NCBI RefSeq assembly: GCF_021696945.1
Contig: NZ_JACYHE010000005.1
Span: forward strand, 62,001-126,000
DNA from: Streptomyces sp. JJ36
GTDB taxonomy: Bacteria; Actinomycetota; Actinomycetes; Streptomycetales; Streptomycetaceae
Direction of reading: 5' to 3'
DNA length: 64,000 bases
In this document: positions 51,710 through 60,990 of the stretch, piece by piece
How the letters are laid out: the number at the start of each line of letters is the position of its first letter
Numbering within the stretch: position 1 is the stretch's first letter
Program-made: the position numbers and the translations under genes
The notes under the pieces: generated by a model
What the model saw: only the letters and a program-made list of their open reading frames with translations
What the model was told of the DNA's origin: nothing
Database searches by the model: none

Positions 51710-52387
51710 TCAGTTGGTGTCCTCGGACGGATCCGGCGGGGTTCCACCCCGATGCCGGGGCAGACCGCCCGTGTCTTCTGTCCTGTCTTCACTCCGGCGC
51801 CCGTCCGGCGCGCCGGTGCGCCGGTCACGCCCGGCCCGCTCGCTCTCGATCAGCTCGGTGAGCCAGCGGACCTCGCGTTCCACGGACTCCATGCCGTGGC
51901 GCTGCAGCTCGAGGGTGTAGTCGTCCAGGCGCTCGCGGGTACGGGCGAGGGAGGCGCGCATCTTCGCGAGCCGCTCCTCCAGCCGGCTGCGGCGGCCCTC
52001 CAGGACCCGCATCCGGACGTCGCGCGAGGTCTGGCCGAAGAAGGCGAAGCGGATGCCGAAGTGCTCGTCCTCCCAGGCGTCGGGACCGCTCTGGGCGAGC
52101 AGCTCCTCGAAGTGCTCCTTGCCTTCGGCCGTGAGCCGGTAAACGATCTTCCCTCGTCGCCCGGCCAGCGGCGCCGCGAGGGGGTCCCCGGGCGGCGTGC
52201 CCGGCTCCTCGGTCAACCAGCCCTGCTGGACCAGCGTCTTGAGGCAGGGGTAGAGGGAGCCGTAGCTGAACGCCCGGAAGACGCCCAGTGAGGTGTTGAG
52301 CCGCTTCCGCAGCTCGTACCCGTGCATCGGAGACTCGCGCAGCAGGCCCAGGACGGCGAACTCGAGGATGCCGGAGCGTCTGCTCAT
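51710..52387 (-). CDS. PadR-family regulator
   Basis: 225 aa. The PadR winged helix (residues 1-80) is [56 protein letters not shown] helical C-terminal dimerisation domain ([38 protein letters not shown]) and a charged tail follow. This is the long (AphA/class 2) PadR form. A perfect 10-bp inverted repeat 90 bp upstream is the likely operator, controlling itself and the following inositol synthase gene, and possibly the divergent PBP. Confidence 0.9.
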   Translation of the reverse strand: MSRRSGILEFAVLGLLRESPMHGYELRKRLNTSLGVFRAFSYGSLYPCLKTLVQQGWLTEEPGTPPGDPLAAPLAGRRGKIVYRLTAEGKEHFEELLAQSGPDAWEDEHFGIRFAFFGQTSRDVRMRVLEGRRSRLEERLAKMRASLARTRERLDDYTLELQRHGMESVEREVRWLTELIESERAGRDRRTGAPDGRRSEDRTEDTGGLPRHRGGTPPDPSEDTN

Positions 52388-52475
52388 GGTCCGCCGTCAC
52401 CTCCCGTACGTCGCTCGCCGCCGTGTGCGCACCGGCCGTGCCCGGTGCGCTCCCGAGGGGCGGATGTACCGCCCC

Positions 52476-52496
52476 GATGTATCGACTCGATACATC
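52476..52496. promoter_or_regulatory. PadR operator
   Basis: GATGTATCGA (52476-52485) and TCGATACATC (52487-52496) form a perfect 10-bp inverted repeat with one central base, containing the ATGT/ACAT arms typical of PadR sites. TACATCAC recurs at 52563-52570 and ATGTACC at 52463, which may be secondary half-sites. The 428-bp gap 52388-52815 has no other supported gene; it also carries the PBP promoter. Confidence 0.75.
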
Positions 52497-52815
52497 ACGA
52501 CGATAGAACGCCGCCCCTCCCGCCACAAGAGCCGGGGGTGGGGGTACGGGAGTGAAGGGACGTACATCACTGATTCACACCGGGAGAGTCGCCCCGGATA
52601 TGGGTGAATGTCCGCGTACGGGCTTTTTGCCGATGCGTAGTCTGTGCGCTGTGCAGACCACGACCGGGAACCGATCGGCGCCGCCGGGCGTCCTCGTCCT
52701 GGGTGAAGTGCGGCCCGCAGCAGGCCAGTCCGCGACGGGACGCGCTCGGGGGGACCAGAAGTCAACTGCCGCCTTCAGGCGCGAGCGCCGCCTGCCCGAG
52801 GAGTAGCTGTTCCAC

Positions 52816-55566
52816 ATGAGCGAGCACCGTCGTAAGCCGCCACAGGGGCGCGGCCGGCGTGCGGCGCAGCAGCCGCCGCAGCCCCAGCAGCCGCCGTACG
52901 GCCGGCGTGCCGCGCCGCCGCGGGACGCCACCACCGCGTCGTACGGACAGGGCCCCGTCTCCGGCCACGGGCAGGGGGCGTACAGCAGGGAGGGCCCCGA
53001 CGAGCGCCCGTACGGCGGGCGCGCCGAGGCCCGGCGGGCCGCGCGCGGTGGTGGCCGGCGACGTGCCGCGGCCGCCTCCGCGGCGGGAGCCGGTGCGGCC
53101 GGCGGCCGCGCGGCGGCCCGCGGCCGGGCGGCACCGGCCGAGGTGAAGAAGCGCTTCATCGACTACCCCCGTGCGGGGAAGTACGGCTACAAGCGCTGGA
53201 TGCCGTCCTGGAAGCAGGTGCTGGGCACCTTTGTGGCCTTCGCCGGCGCGATGATGGGCCTGGCGGGCATCGCCTACGCCATGGTGGAGGTGCCGGACAT
53301 CAAGAAGACGACGGCCACCTCCGAGAAGAACGTCTACTACTGGGGAGACGGCACCCGGATGGTCACCGCCGGCGGCGGCGACCAGAACCGGCAGATCATC
53401 GATCTGGGGCAGATCCCGGACAGCATGGAGAACGCCGTGATCGCGGCGGAGAACGAGACCTTCTACGAGGACTCGGGCGTCGACCCGTTCGGCATCGCCC
53501 GCGCCGCCGTCCGGATGGCGATGGGCGGGGCCACGCAGTCCGGCTCGACGATCACCCAGCAGTACGTGAAGAACACCTACCTCTCCCAGGACCAGACGGT
53601 CACCCGCAAGGCCAAGGAACTCCTGATCTCCATCAAGGTCGACGCCCAGCTGGAGAAGGAGGAGATCCTGTCCGGCTACCTCAACACCGCCTACTACGGG
53701 CGCGGCGCCTACGGCATCCAGGCGGCCTCGCACGCCTACTACCGCAAGGATGCGAAGGACCTGAACCCGCGCCAGACGGCGTTCCTGGCGACGCTGCTGA
53801 ACGGCCCGAACCTCTACGACCCGCACGGCGGCGAGGCCGGGCAGTCGGCCAAGGCCAACCGCGAACGGGCGGAGAAGCGCTGGGCGTGGATCCTGCGCCG
53901 CGAGGTGGAGACCGGCCGGATGGAGGCCTCCGAGCGGCAGGCCATCCTGGACAAGGGCTTCCCGATGCCCAAGCCGCCGCAGAAGGCGACCAACCTGCAG
54001 GGGCAGATCGGCTACCTGGTGCGGCAGGCCAACCAGGACCTGCTCTCCGACCCGGAGTCCGGCATCACCCAGCGGGAGCTGGACCAGGGCGGCTTCCAGA
54101 TCTACACCACCTTCGACAAGAAGAAGGTGGAGGCGCTGGAGGAGACGGTCAAGAAGACCAGGAAGGAGAACCTCGACCCGGAGAAGGAGGAGAAGGACAA
54201 GTACGTCCAGTTCGGCGGCGCCACGGTGAAGCCGGACGACGGGGCCATCCTGGCGATCTACGGCGGCCAGGACGCGCTGACCAACTGGCAGAACAACGCG
54301 GGCTTCACCGGCGCCTCCGTCGGCTCGACCTTCAAGCCCTATGTGATGGCCGCCGCGATGCGGGACGGCGTACGCGACCCGGACGGCCCCGCGGACCAGG
54401 GCGCCGACATGCGGACCCCGGTCTCGCCGAAGAGCGTCTACAACGGCGACAACGAGATCAAGCTGCTCGAGTACGACGGCGACACCTGGCTGAACGAGGA
54501 CGGCGAGGAGTGGCACCAGAAGAACGAGGGCGAGACGGACTACGGCCCCGTCACGCTGCGTGAGGCGATGCGGGTGTCCGCCAACACCCCGTTCATCCAG
54601 CTCGGCATGGACGTCGGCCTGCAGCAGGTCAAGGAGGCGGCGCTGGACGCCGGGCTCCAGGACGACAAGAACAAGCTGGCCGGCCTCACCCCGACGTTCT
54701 CCCTGGGCACCTCCGCGCCCAGCGCCATCGAGATGGCCAACAGCTACGCCACCTTCGCCAACAGCGGTGTCCGGGCGGAGACCTACTCGGTGAAGGAGGT
54801 CCGGGACGGCGCGAAGGTGCTCTACCGGCACCAGAAGAAGACCTCCCGGGCCTTCGAGTCGGCCGTGGCGGACAACATCACCAGCATGCTGGAGACCGTG
54901 GTCCAGGAGGGCACCGGCACCAAGGCGCTGGAGCTGGGCCGCCCGGCGGCCGGCAAGACCGGCACCACGGACGACAACAAGACCGCCTGGTTCTCCGGCT
55001 ACACGCCGCAGCTCTCCACCGCGATCGGCATGTGGCGGTCCAACCCGGAGGACCCGAAGTTCCTGTCCATGTACGGCACCGCCGGGCTCGACCAGATCCA
55101 CGGTGCGTCCTTCCCCGCGGAGATCTGGACCGAGTACATGGGCAAGGCGACCGAGGGGATGCCGAAGAAGGGCTTCCCGGAGCCGGAGGAGATCGGCGAG
55201 GAGGTGTGCAGCCACATCTCCTGTCAGGAGCCCTCGCCGAGCGCCACCCCCTCCGAGACCCCGTCGGAGACGCCGTCCGAGACCCCGTCCGAGACGCCGT
55301 CCGAGACCTCGCCCTCGCCCTCGCTGCCGACACCGACGGAGAGCTGCCGGTTCGCCTGGGAGTGCCAGGACGAGGGCACCACGCAGGGCACGGACGAAGG
55401 CACCACCGACGGGACCGACCAGGGCACCACCGAGGGCACGGACGAAGGCACGACCACCGGCACCGACCAGGGCAACAGCCAGGGCAACTCCGGCGGGGAC
55501 GACGGCGGCGGGCTGTTCGGCGGCCCGTCCAGCGGGAGCGGCGGCCGCGAGGAGGAACCGCAGTAG
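52816..55566 (+). CDS. bifunctional class A penicillin-binding protein
   Basis: 916 aa. A basic cytoplasmic N-terminus (1-130) precedes one membrane helix (135-158) and a GT51 transglycosylase domain with ENETFYEDSGVD, SGSTITQQYVKN, RKAKELL and EKEEILSGYLNTAYYGRG. The transpeptidase has STFK (S504, K507), SAN (588-590) and KTG (714-716). The C-terminal 110 residues are low complexity: five SETP-type repeats (from about 55250), then DEGTT/DQGTT-type repeats. It polymerises and cross-links peptidoglycan. ATG 52816 is used; a terminator follows at 55606. It is divergent from the PadR gene. Confidence 0.93.
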   Translation: MSEHRRKPPQGRGRRAAQQPPQPQQPPYGRRAAPPRDATTASYGQGPVSGHGQGAYSREGPDERPYGGRAEARRAARGGGRRRAAAASAAGAGAAGGRAAARGRAAPAEVKKRFIDYPRAGKYGYKRWMPSWKQVLGTFVAFAGAMMGLAGIAYAMVEVPDIKKTTATSEKNVYYWGDGTRMVTAGGGDQNRQIIDLGQIPDSMENAVIAAENETFYEDSGVDPFGIARAAVRMAMGGATQSGSTITQQYVKNTYLSQDQTVTRKAKELLISIKVDAQLEKEEILSGYLNTAYYGRGAYGIQAASHAYYRKDAKDLNPRQTAFLATLLNGPNLYDPHGGEAGQSAKANRERAEKRWAWILRREVETGRMEASERQAILDKGFPMPKPPQKATNLQGQIGYLVRQANQDLLSDPESGITQRELDQGGFQIYTTFDKKKVEALEETVKKTRKENLDPEKEEKDKYVQFGGATVKPDDGAILAIYGGQDALTNWQNNAGFTGASVGSTFKPYVMAAAMRDGVRDPDGPADQGADMRTPVSPKSVYNGDNEIKLLEYDGDTWLNEDGEEWHQKNEGETDYGPVTLREAMRVSANTPFIQLGMDVGLQQVKEAALDAGLQDDKNKLAGLTPTFSLGTSAPSAIEMANSYATFANSGVRAETYSVKEVRDGAKVLYRHQKKTSRAFESAVADNITSMLETVVQEGTGTKALELGRPAAGKTGTTDDNKTAWFSGYTPQLSTAIGMWRSNPEDPKFLSMYGTAGLDQIHGASFPAEIWTEYMGKATEGMPKKGFPEPEEIGEEVCSHISCQEPSPSATPSETPSETPSETPSETPSETSPSPSLPTPTESCRFAWECQDEGTTQGTDEGTTDGTDQGTTEGTDEGTTTGTDQGNSQGNSGGDDGGGLFGGPSSGSGGREEEPQ

Positions 55567-55605
55567 CGCAGCCGCCCCCGACACCGGACGGCGTCCCGCG
55601 CCCCT

Positions 55606-55639
55606 GAAGCCCCCGCCGGGCGGACCCGGCGGGGGCTTC
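55606..55639 (+). terminator. terminator after the PBP gene
   Basis: A 15-bp perfect stem, GAAGCCCCCGCCGGG (55606-55620) with CCCGGCGGGGGCTTC (55625-55639), and loop CGGA. It lies between the PBP stop and the glycosyltransferase start (20 nt before that ATG), separating the two transcripts. Confidence 0.75.
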
Positions 55640-55659
55640 ATGCGGCAGGATGGTGCGCC

Positions 55660-57177
55660 ATGAGGAGCGAGCAGCACCCGGAGCACCCGGCCGGCACGGT
55701 CGTACGCCCGACGGAGCAGGACGAGGTCGCCGCGGCGGGCAGCGAGCTGATCGGCGGACCGGCCGGCCGGCGGGCCCGCACCGGCGGGTACTGGTGGACC
55801 CCGCTGCGGGTGGTCGCCCTGGTGATGCTGGGCATGTTCGCGCTGGGGATGGTGCAGAAGCTGCCCTGCTACAACGGCGGCTGGTTCTTCGGGCAGACCA
55901 CCCAGTATGTGCACGCCTGCTACTCCGACATCCCGCACCTCTACCACGGGCGCGGCTTCGCCGACGGGCTGACCCCGTACTTCGACCGCATCCCGCGGGA
56001 GACCTCCGGCGGGATGGAGTATCTGGAGTATCCGGTGCTGACCGGGCTCTTCATGAAGGTCGCCGCCTGGATGACGCCCACCGGCGGCGGCCTCATGAAG
56101 CAGGAGCAGATCTACTGGCTGGTCAACGCCGGCATGCTGATGGTCTGCGCCGTGGTGCTCGCCGTCTGCGTGGCCCGCACCCACCGGCACCGCCCCTGGG
56201 ACGCGCTGCTGGTGGCGCTGGCTCCGGCCCTCGCCCTCACCGCCACGATCAACTGGGATCTGCTGGCGGTTTCGCTGACCTCCGTCGGGATGCTGCTGTG
56301 GGCCCGCGGGCGTCCGCTGGGGGCAGGGGTGCTGCTCGGCCTGGCGACCGCGGCCAAGCTCTACCCGGCGCTGCTGCTCGGCCCGCTGCTGGTGCTCTGC
56401 TGGCGCGCCGGGCGGTTCCGTGCCTTCGGCACGGCCCTGGGCGGCGCCGCCTTCGCCTGGTCCTGCGTGAACGTGCCGGTGCTGCTGCCGGCACCGGAGG
56501 GCTGGGCGAAGTTCTACACCTTCAGCCAGGAACGGCCGGTGGACTTCGGCTCCCTCTGGCTGATCATCTCCCAGCGCTCCGGAGACCCGCTGGACGGCGT
56601 CAACAACTGGGCCATGCTGCTGATGGCCGCCGGCTGCGCCGGCATCGCCGCGCTGGCGTTCTGCGCGCCCCGGCGGCCGCGCTTCGCGCAGCTCGCCTTC
56701 CTCGTGCTGGCCCTCTTCGTGCTCACCAACAAGGTCTACTCGCCGCAGTACGTGCTGTGGCTGATCCCGCTCGCGGCACTGGCCCGGCCGAGGTGGCGGG
56801 ACTTCCTCATCTGGCAGGCGGCCGAGGTGCTCTACTTCGTCGGCATCTGGATGTATCTGGCGTGGACGAGCGGCGGCGACAAGCACCAGGGGCTGCCCAC
56901 CGAGGGCTACCAGCTCGTCATCGCCGCCCATCTGCTGGGCACGCTCTATCTCTGCGCGGTCGTGGTACGGGACGTGCTGTTGCCGGAGCGGGACGTCGTC
57001 CGCCGGGACGGCTCCGACGACCCCTCGGGGGGCGTACTGGACCGGGCCCCGGACCGGTTCGTGCTGGGACCGGCCGCCCGGGCGCACGGAGCCCACCGCA
57101 CCGCCCCCGTGGCGCCCGGAGCACCGGCCGGGCACGACCGGGCGTACGTCCGCTGGGGGACGCCCTCGGCGGGCTGA
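55660..57177 (+). CDS. GT87/DUF2029-type membrane glycosyltransferase
   Basis: 505 aa, about 10-11 membrane helices. The extracytoplasmic loop after helix 1 is LPCYNGGWFFGQTTQYVHACYSDIPHLYHGRGFADGLTPYFDR, EYLEYPVLTGLFM. Later stretches are ATAAKLYPALLLGPLL and LTNKVYSPQYVLWLIPL. Such proteins use polyprenyl-phosphate sugars (mannose or arabinose type) on the outside of the membrane. The last 70 residues are a hydrophilic cytoplasmic tail. It begins after the PBP terminator, so it needs its own promoter. parS site 2 follows 15 bp after its stop. Confidence 0.82.
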   Translation: MRSEQHPEHPAGTVVRPTEQDEVAAAGSELIGGPAGRRARTGGYWWTPLRVVALVMLGMFALGMVQKLPCYNGGWFFGQTTQYVHACYSDIPHLYHGRGFADGLTPYFDRIPRETSGGMEYLEYPVLTGLFMKVAAWMTPTGGGLMKQEQIYWLVNAGMLMVCAVVLAVCVARTHRHRPWDALLVALAPALALTATINWDLLAVSLTSVGMLLWARGRPLGAGVLLGLATAAKLYPALLLGPLLVLCWRAGRFRAFGTALGGAAFAWSCVNVPVLLPAPEGWAKFYTFSQERPVDFGSLWLIISQRSGDPLDGVNNWAMLLMAAGCAGIAALAFCAPRRPRFAQLAFLVLALFVLTNKVYSPQYVLWLIPLAALARPRWRDFLIWQAAEVLYFVGIWMYLAWTSGGDKHQGLPTEGYQLVIAAHLLGTLYLCAVVVRDVLLPERDVVRRDGSDDPSGGVLDRAPDRFVLGPAARAHGAHRTAPVAPGAPAGHDRAYVRWGTPSAG

Positions 57178-57192
57178 GAGCGGCCTCGCGAG

Positions 57193-57206
57193 GTTTCACG
57201 TGAAAC
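57193..57206. promoter_or_regulatory. parS site 2 (ParB-binding)
   Basis: An exact copy of GTTTCACGTGAAAC, located in the 89-bp gap between the glycosyltransferase and MFS genes. It is 2.1 kb from site 3 and 50 kb from site 1. Confidence 0.9.
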
Positions 57207-57266
57207 GAGTCCCCGGGAGCCGGGGGCTGCGCCATGGACCGCACGGTGATGTGTGAGGCTGTGCCC

Positions 57267-58553
57267 ATGGCCTTCGTCGGTGATCTCCGCACCCTGCTGG
57301 GCTTCCCGGGATTCCGGCGCCTTCTCGCCACCCGGCTGCTCTCCCAGCTCGCCGACGGGGTCTTCCAGGTCGCACTGGCCACCCACGTGGTCTTCTCGCC
57401 CGAACGGGAGACCTCGGCAGGCGCCATCGCCTCGGCCATGGCCGTTCTGCTGCTCCCCTACTCCCTGCTCGGCCCCTTCGCCGGGGTGCTGCTCGACCGC
57501 TGGCGGCGGCGGCAGGTGCTCTTCCTGGGCAACCTGCTGCGCGCCCTGATGGCGGCGTGCACGGCCGCCCTCGTCCTCGGCGAAGCCCCGCAGTGGCTCT
57601 TCTATCTCTCCGCGCTCTCCGTCACCGCGGTGAACCGCTTCATCCTGGCCGGGCTCTCGGCCGCCCTGCCCCGGGTGGTGGACGAGGAGCGGCTGGTGAT
57701 GGGCAACTCCCTCTCCCCGACCGCCGGCACGGTCGCGGCCACCGCCGGGGGCGGGGTCGCCTTCCTCGTGCGCCTGCTGGCCCCGGAGGGCGCCTCCGCC
57801 GACGCCCTGGTGGTGCTCGTCGGCGCCGGCGTCTATCTGGCCGCCGGGCTCTCCGCCCTGCGCATGCACCGGGACCTGCTCGGCCCCGAGCCCTCGCGGG
57901 TCCAGCCGCACCTCGGCGCCGCCCTCGTCTCCACCGCCCGCGGCCTGGTCGCCGGGCTCCGTCATCTCGCGCAGCGCCGGACAGCCGCGGGAGCGCTCGG
58001 CGCCATGGCGCTGATGCGCTTCTGCTACGGGGGGCTGACGGTGATGGTGCTGATGCTGAGCCGCTACGCCTGGGGCGACGGCACCCCCGGGGACGAGCAG
58101 GGGCTGCGCTGGCTCGGCGCCGCGGTGGTGGTCTCCGGACTGGGCTTCCTGAGCGCCGCGCTGCTGACGCCGCCGGGTGTGGGACGGCTGCGGGAGCTGG
58201 GCTGGATGGCCCTCTGCGCGGGGGCGGCGGCGGTGCTGGAACCCGCGCTGGGGTTGCCGTTCGCGCCGGTGCCGATGCTGCTGGCGGCCTTCGTGCTGGG
58301 GCTGGTCACCCAGGGCTCGAAGATCGCCACGGACACCGTCGTCCAGTCCGAGGTGGACGACGCCTACCGGGGACGGGTGTTCTCCCTCTACGACATGCTC
58401 TTCAACGTCGCCTTCGTCGGCGCGGCCGGTGTCGCGGCGCTCATGCTCCCCCCGGACGGGCGCTCGGTCGCTCTGGTGGTGACGGTGGCGGCGCTCTATG
58501 CCGGGACCGCGCTGGCCCTGCTGCGTTTCCGGCACCTCCGGCAGGCCGCCTGA
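57267..58553 (+). CDS. MFS transporter
   Basis: 428 aa, 12 predicted helices. The N-terminus FRRLLATRLLSQLADGVFQVALATHVVF is followed by FAGVLLDRWRRRQVLFLGNLLRALMA, the loop 2-3 motif. Near the end VVQSEVDDAYRGRVFSLYDMLFNVAFVGAA is typical of the MFS_3/Enterobactin-exporter-like branch. The substrate is unknown. ATG 57267 matches the family start; ATG 57249 and 57234 are alternatives. Confidence 0.83.
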   Translation: MAFVGDLRTLLGFPGFRRLLATRLLSQLADGVFQVALATHVVFSPERETSAGAIASAMAVLLLPYSLLGPFAGVLLDRWRRRQVLFLGNLLRALMAACTAALVLGEAPQWLFYLSALSVTAVNRFILAGLSAALPRVVDEERLVMGNSLSPTAGTVAATAGGGVAFLVRLLAPEGASADALVVLVGAGVYLAAGLSALRMHRDLLGPEPSRVQPHLGAALVSTARGLVAGLRHLAQRRTAAGALGAMALMRFCYGGLTVMVLMLSRYAWGDGTPGDEQGLRWLGAAVVVSGLGFLSAALLTPPGVGRLRELGWMALCAGAAAVLEPALGLPFAPVPMLLAAFVLGLVTQGSKIATDTVVQSEVDDAYRGRVFSLYDMLFNVAFVGAAGVAALMLPPDGRSVALVVTVAALYAGTALALLRFRHLRQAA

Positions 58554-58739
58554 GCCCTCCCGTCACCACGGTGCACCACCCCCGATGCACGCCTCCCCGA
58601 AGGTCTCCGTGGCGCAACGACTGTCACATGCCAGGCACAGACCGACCCTGACGCCCCGTGCACCGGTCCTTATCGATAACTTACACAGGTCACATCGCAC
58701 GCTGATGCGATTCATGCCATTCAACGAGGGGACCCCCGC
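58554..58739 (+). promoter_or_regulatory. upstream region of the LppU-type gene with two palindromes
   Basis: The 186-bp gap has an AT-rich palindrome TTATCGATAA at 58670-58679 and an inverted repeat ATCGCA (58694-58699) / TGCGAT (58706-58711) with a 6-bp spacer. GAGGGGAC precedes the ATG as ribosome site. The regulator is unknown. Confidence 0.4.
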
Positions 58740-59234
58740 ATGACCACTCCGTCGACTCCGCAGGGCCAGAACCCGTACGGCCAGCAGCCCGCCGGCCCGC
58801 CGCAGGGCAACCCGTACGGTCAGCAGCAGCCGTACGGACAGAACCCGTACGGCCAGCAGCCCGCCGGCGGATTCCCCGGCGGGGCTCCTGTCCCGCCGGC
58901 TCCGCCCGCCCAGGGCGGTGGCAAGAAGAAGGCCATCGGCGGCATCGTCGGCGGCGTGGTCGTGCTGGCGCTCGCCATCGGGGGCTGGATAGCCGGCCAG
59001 GACGACGCCGACCAGGCCGAGGCCGGCGACTGCGTCGTCAACAACGGCACCTCGTTCAAGCCGGACGTCGAGGTCGTGGAGTGCGGCACGGCCAAGGCCG
59101 AGTTCGAGGTCGTCGAGAAGCACGACGGCGAGGGCACCTGCGACCGCACCAAGTACGCCGAGTACACCGAGACGAAGGGGAGCGACACCCTCTTCACGCT
59201 CTGCCTCAAGCCGGTGAGCGGCTCCGGCAGCTGA
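58740..59234 (+). CDS. LppU/SCO3897-family membrane-anchored protein
   Basis: 164 aa. A Gln/Pro/Gly/Tyr-rich N-terminus (about 1-55) has NPYGQQPAG repeats. One transmembrane helix follows (KKAIGGIVGGVVVLALAIGGWIAG, about 62-85). The extracytoplasmic domain has four cysteines (GDCVVNNG, VVECGTA, GTCDRTK, LFTLCLK), which could form two disulfides. It is a conserved Streptomyces protein of unknown role. There is no lipobox, so it is anchored by the helix rather than lipid. parS site 3 lies 48 bp downstream. Confidence 0.82.
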   Translation: MTTPSTPQGQNPYGQQPAGPPQGNPYGQQQPYGQNPYGQQPAGGFPGGAPVPPAPPAQGGGKKKAIGGIVGGVVVLALAIGGWIAGQDDADQAEAGDCVVNNGTSFKPDVEVVECGTAKAEFEVVEKHDGEGTCDRTKYAEYTETKGSDTLFTLCLKPVSGSGS

Positions 59235-59281
59235 AGGGCACCGGAACGGCACCTGCGGGGGGCCGTGTGCTCACGGTCCAC

Positions 59282-59295
59282 GTTTCACGTGAAAC
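59282..59295. promoter_or_regulatory. parS site 3 (ParB-binding)
   Basis: A third exact GTTTCACGTGAAAC, between the convergent LppU-type and CCA-adding enzyme genes. Intergenic placement is the usual pattern for Streptomyces parS sites. Confidence 0.9.
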
Positions 59296-59326
59296 ACGGC
59301 CCCCACGCGCTCCCGGGCCCGCCGGG

Positions 59327-60826
59327 TCACTCCTGCGCGGCCCACCACTCCTTCAGGGCCGCGACCGCAGCGTCCCGCTCCATCGGGCCGTGCTCCAGCC
59401 GCAGCTCCAGCAGATGCCGGTAGGCCCTGCCGACCTCCGGCCCGGGCCCGATGCCGAGGATCTCCATGATCTCGTTGCCGTCGAGGTCGGGCCGGATCGC
59501 CTCCAGCTCCTCCTGCTCCTGCAACCGCGCGATCCGCTCCTCCAGCCCGTCATAGGCGCGGGAGAGGGCCTGCGCCTTGCGCTTGTTCCGCGTGGTGCAG
59601 TCGGAGCGGGTCAGCTTGTGCAGCCGGTCCAGCAGCGGCCCCGCGTCCCGCACGTAGCGGCGCACGGCCGAGTCGGTCCACTCCCCGGTTCCGTAGCCGT
59701 GGAAGCGCAGATGCAGCTCCACCAGCCGGGACACGTCCTTGACCAGCTCGCCGGAGTACTTGAGCGCGGTCATCCGCTTCCGGGTCATCTTGGCGCCCAC
59801 CACCTCGTGGTGGTGGAAGGAGACCCGGCCGTCCTTCTCGAAGCGGCGGGTACGCGGCTTGCCGATGTCGTGCAGCAGCGCCGCCAGGCGGAGGGTGAGG
59901 TCGGGACCGTTCTCCTCCAGGTCGATCGCCTGCTCCAGGACGGTCAACGAGTGCTCGTAGACGTCCTTGTGCCGGTGGTGCTCGTCCCGTTCCAGCCGCA
60001 GTGCGGGGATCTCCGGCACCACGTGCCCCGCGAGACCGGAGTCCACCAGCAGTCGCAGCCCCTTCCGGGGATGGGCGGAGAGCACCAGCTTGTTGAGCTC
60101 GTCCCGCACCCGCTCGGCCGAGACGATCTCGATCCGGTCGGCCATCGCCTTCATCGCCGCGAACACGTCGTGCGCCACCGTGAAGTCGAGCTGCGCGGCG
60201 AACCGCGCCGCCCGCATCATCCGCAGCGGGTCGTCGGAGAAGGAGTCCTCCGGAGCGGCGGGCGTACGGAGTATCCGGCGGGCCAGATCCTCCAGGCCAC
60301 CGTGCGGGTCGACGAACCGCTTCTCCGGCAGCGCCACCGCCATCGCATTGACCGTGAAGTCCCGGCGGACCAGATCCTCCTCGATCGAATCGCCGTAGGC
60401 GACCTCGGGCTTGCGGGAACTGCGGTCGTACGCCTCGGAACGGTAGGTGGTGATCTCGATCTGGAACTCCTGCCCCGTGTCCCCGGCCCGCTTCAGGCAG
60501 CCCACCGTCCCGAAGGCGATCCCGACGTCCCATACCGCGTCCGCCCAGGGACGCACCAGGGCGAGCACGTCCTCGGGCCGGGCGTCGGTCGTGAAGTCCA
60601 GGTCGTTTCCCAGCCGGCCCAGCAGCGCGTCCCGTACGGAGCCGCCCACCAGGGCCAGGCGGTGTCCGGCCTCCTCGAATCGGCGGGCGAGGTCGTCGGC
60701 GACCGGCGAGACGCGCAGCAGCTCGCTCACGGCGCGGCGCTGCACCTCGCTCAGCTCCTGGGCGACGGGCTGTGCGGGCGGTGCGGGCTGGGCAGCCCGC
60801 CGGCTGTCATCGTTGGGGTTCGGCAC
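59327..60826 (-). CDS. CCA tRNA nucleotidyltransferase / poly(A) polymerase family
   Basis: 499 aa. The class II nucleotidyltransferase head has LALVGGSVRDALLGRLGNDLDFTTDA (G-S-x(n)-D-x-D catalytic aspartates). RRDFTVNAMAV and DDPLRMMRAARFAAQL follow in the neck, then an HD domain (RLAALLHDIGKPRTR, HHHEVVGAKMTRKRM). It adds or repairs the tRNA 3'-CCA end. GTG 60826 is chosen by family length and lacks a Shine-Dalgarno, so it could be leaderless. It is divergent from DUF6049, 164 bp apart. Confidence 0.93.
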   Translation of the reverse strand: MPNPNDDSRRAAQPAPPAQPVAQELSEVQRRAVSELLRVSPVADDLARRFEEAGHRLALVGGSVRDALLGRLGNDLDFTTDARPEDVLALVRPWADAVWDVGIAFGTVGCLKRAGDTGQEFQIEITTYRSEAYDRSSRKPEVAYGDSIEEDLVRRDFTVNAMAVALPEKRFVDPHGGLEDLARRILRTPAAPEDSFSDDPLRMMRAARFAAQLDFTVAHDVFAAMKAMADRIEIVSAERVRDELNKLVLSAHPRKGLRLLVDSGLAGHVVPEIPALRLERDEHHRHKDVYEHSLTVLEQAIDLEENGPDLTLRLAALLHDIGKPRTRRFEKDGRVSFHHHEVVGAKMTRKRMTALKYSGELVKDVSRLVELHLRFHGYGTGEWTDSAVRRYVRDAGPLLDRLHKLTRSDCTTRNKRKAQALSRAYDGLEERIARLQEQEELEAIRPDLDGNEIMEILGIGPGPEVGRAYRHLLELRLEHGPMERDAAVAALKEWWAAQE

Positions 60827-60990
60827 GACAGAACAGGGTACGTCGAACCGTCCGCCACCGTGCCGGCCGTCCCCCGGGCCCCGTCCCCGGCGAGGCGGAT
60901 GCCGCGGCACTTCGCGGACGTGCCCCTCGTTACCATCGGGGGTCCAGAAACACCACCACACCCACGACGGATCGACGGGACGGGAAGCGC

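Noticed and set aside
52762-57135. Minus-strand open frame of 1457 codons opposite the PBP and glycosyltransferase genes
   Set aside because: Arg/Gly/Leu/Val-rich shadow without recognisable domains; both plus-strand genes have diagnostic catalytic motifs.
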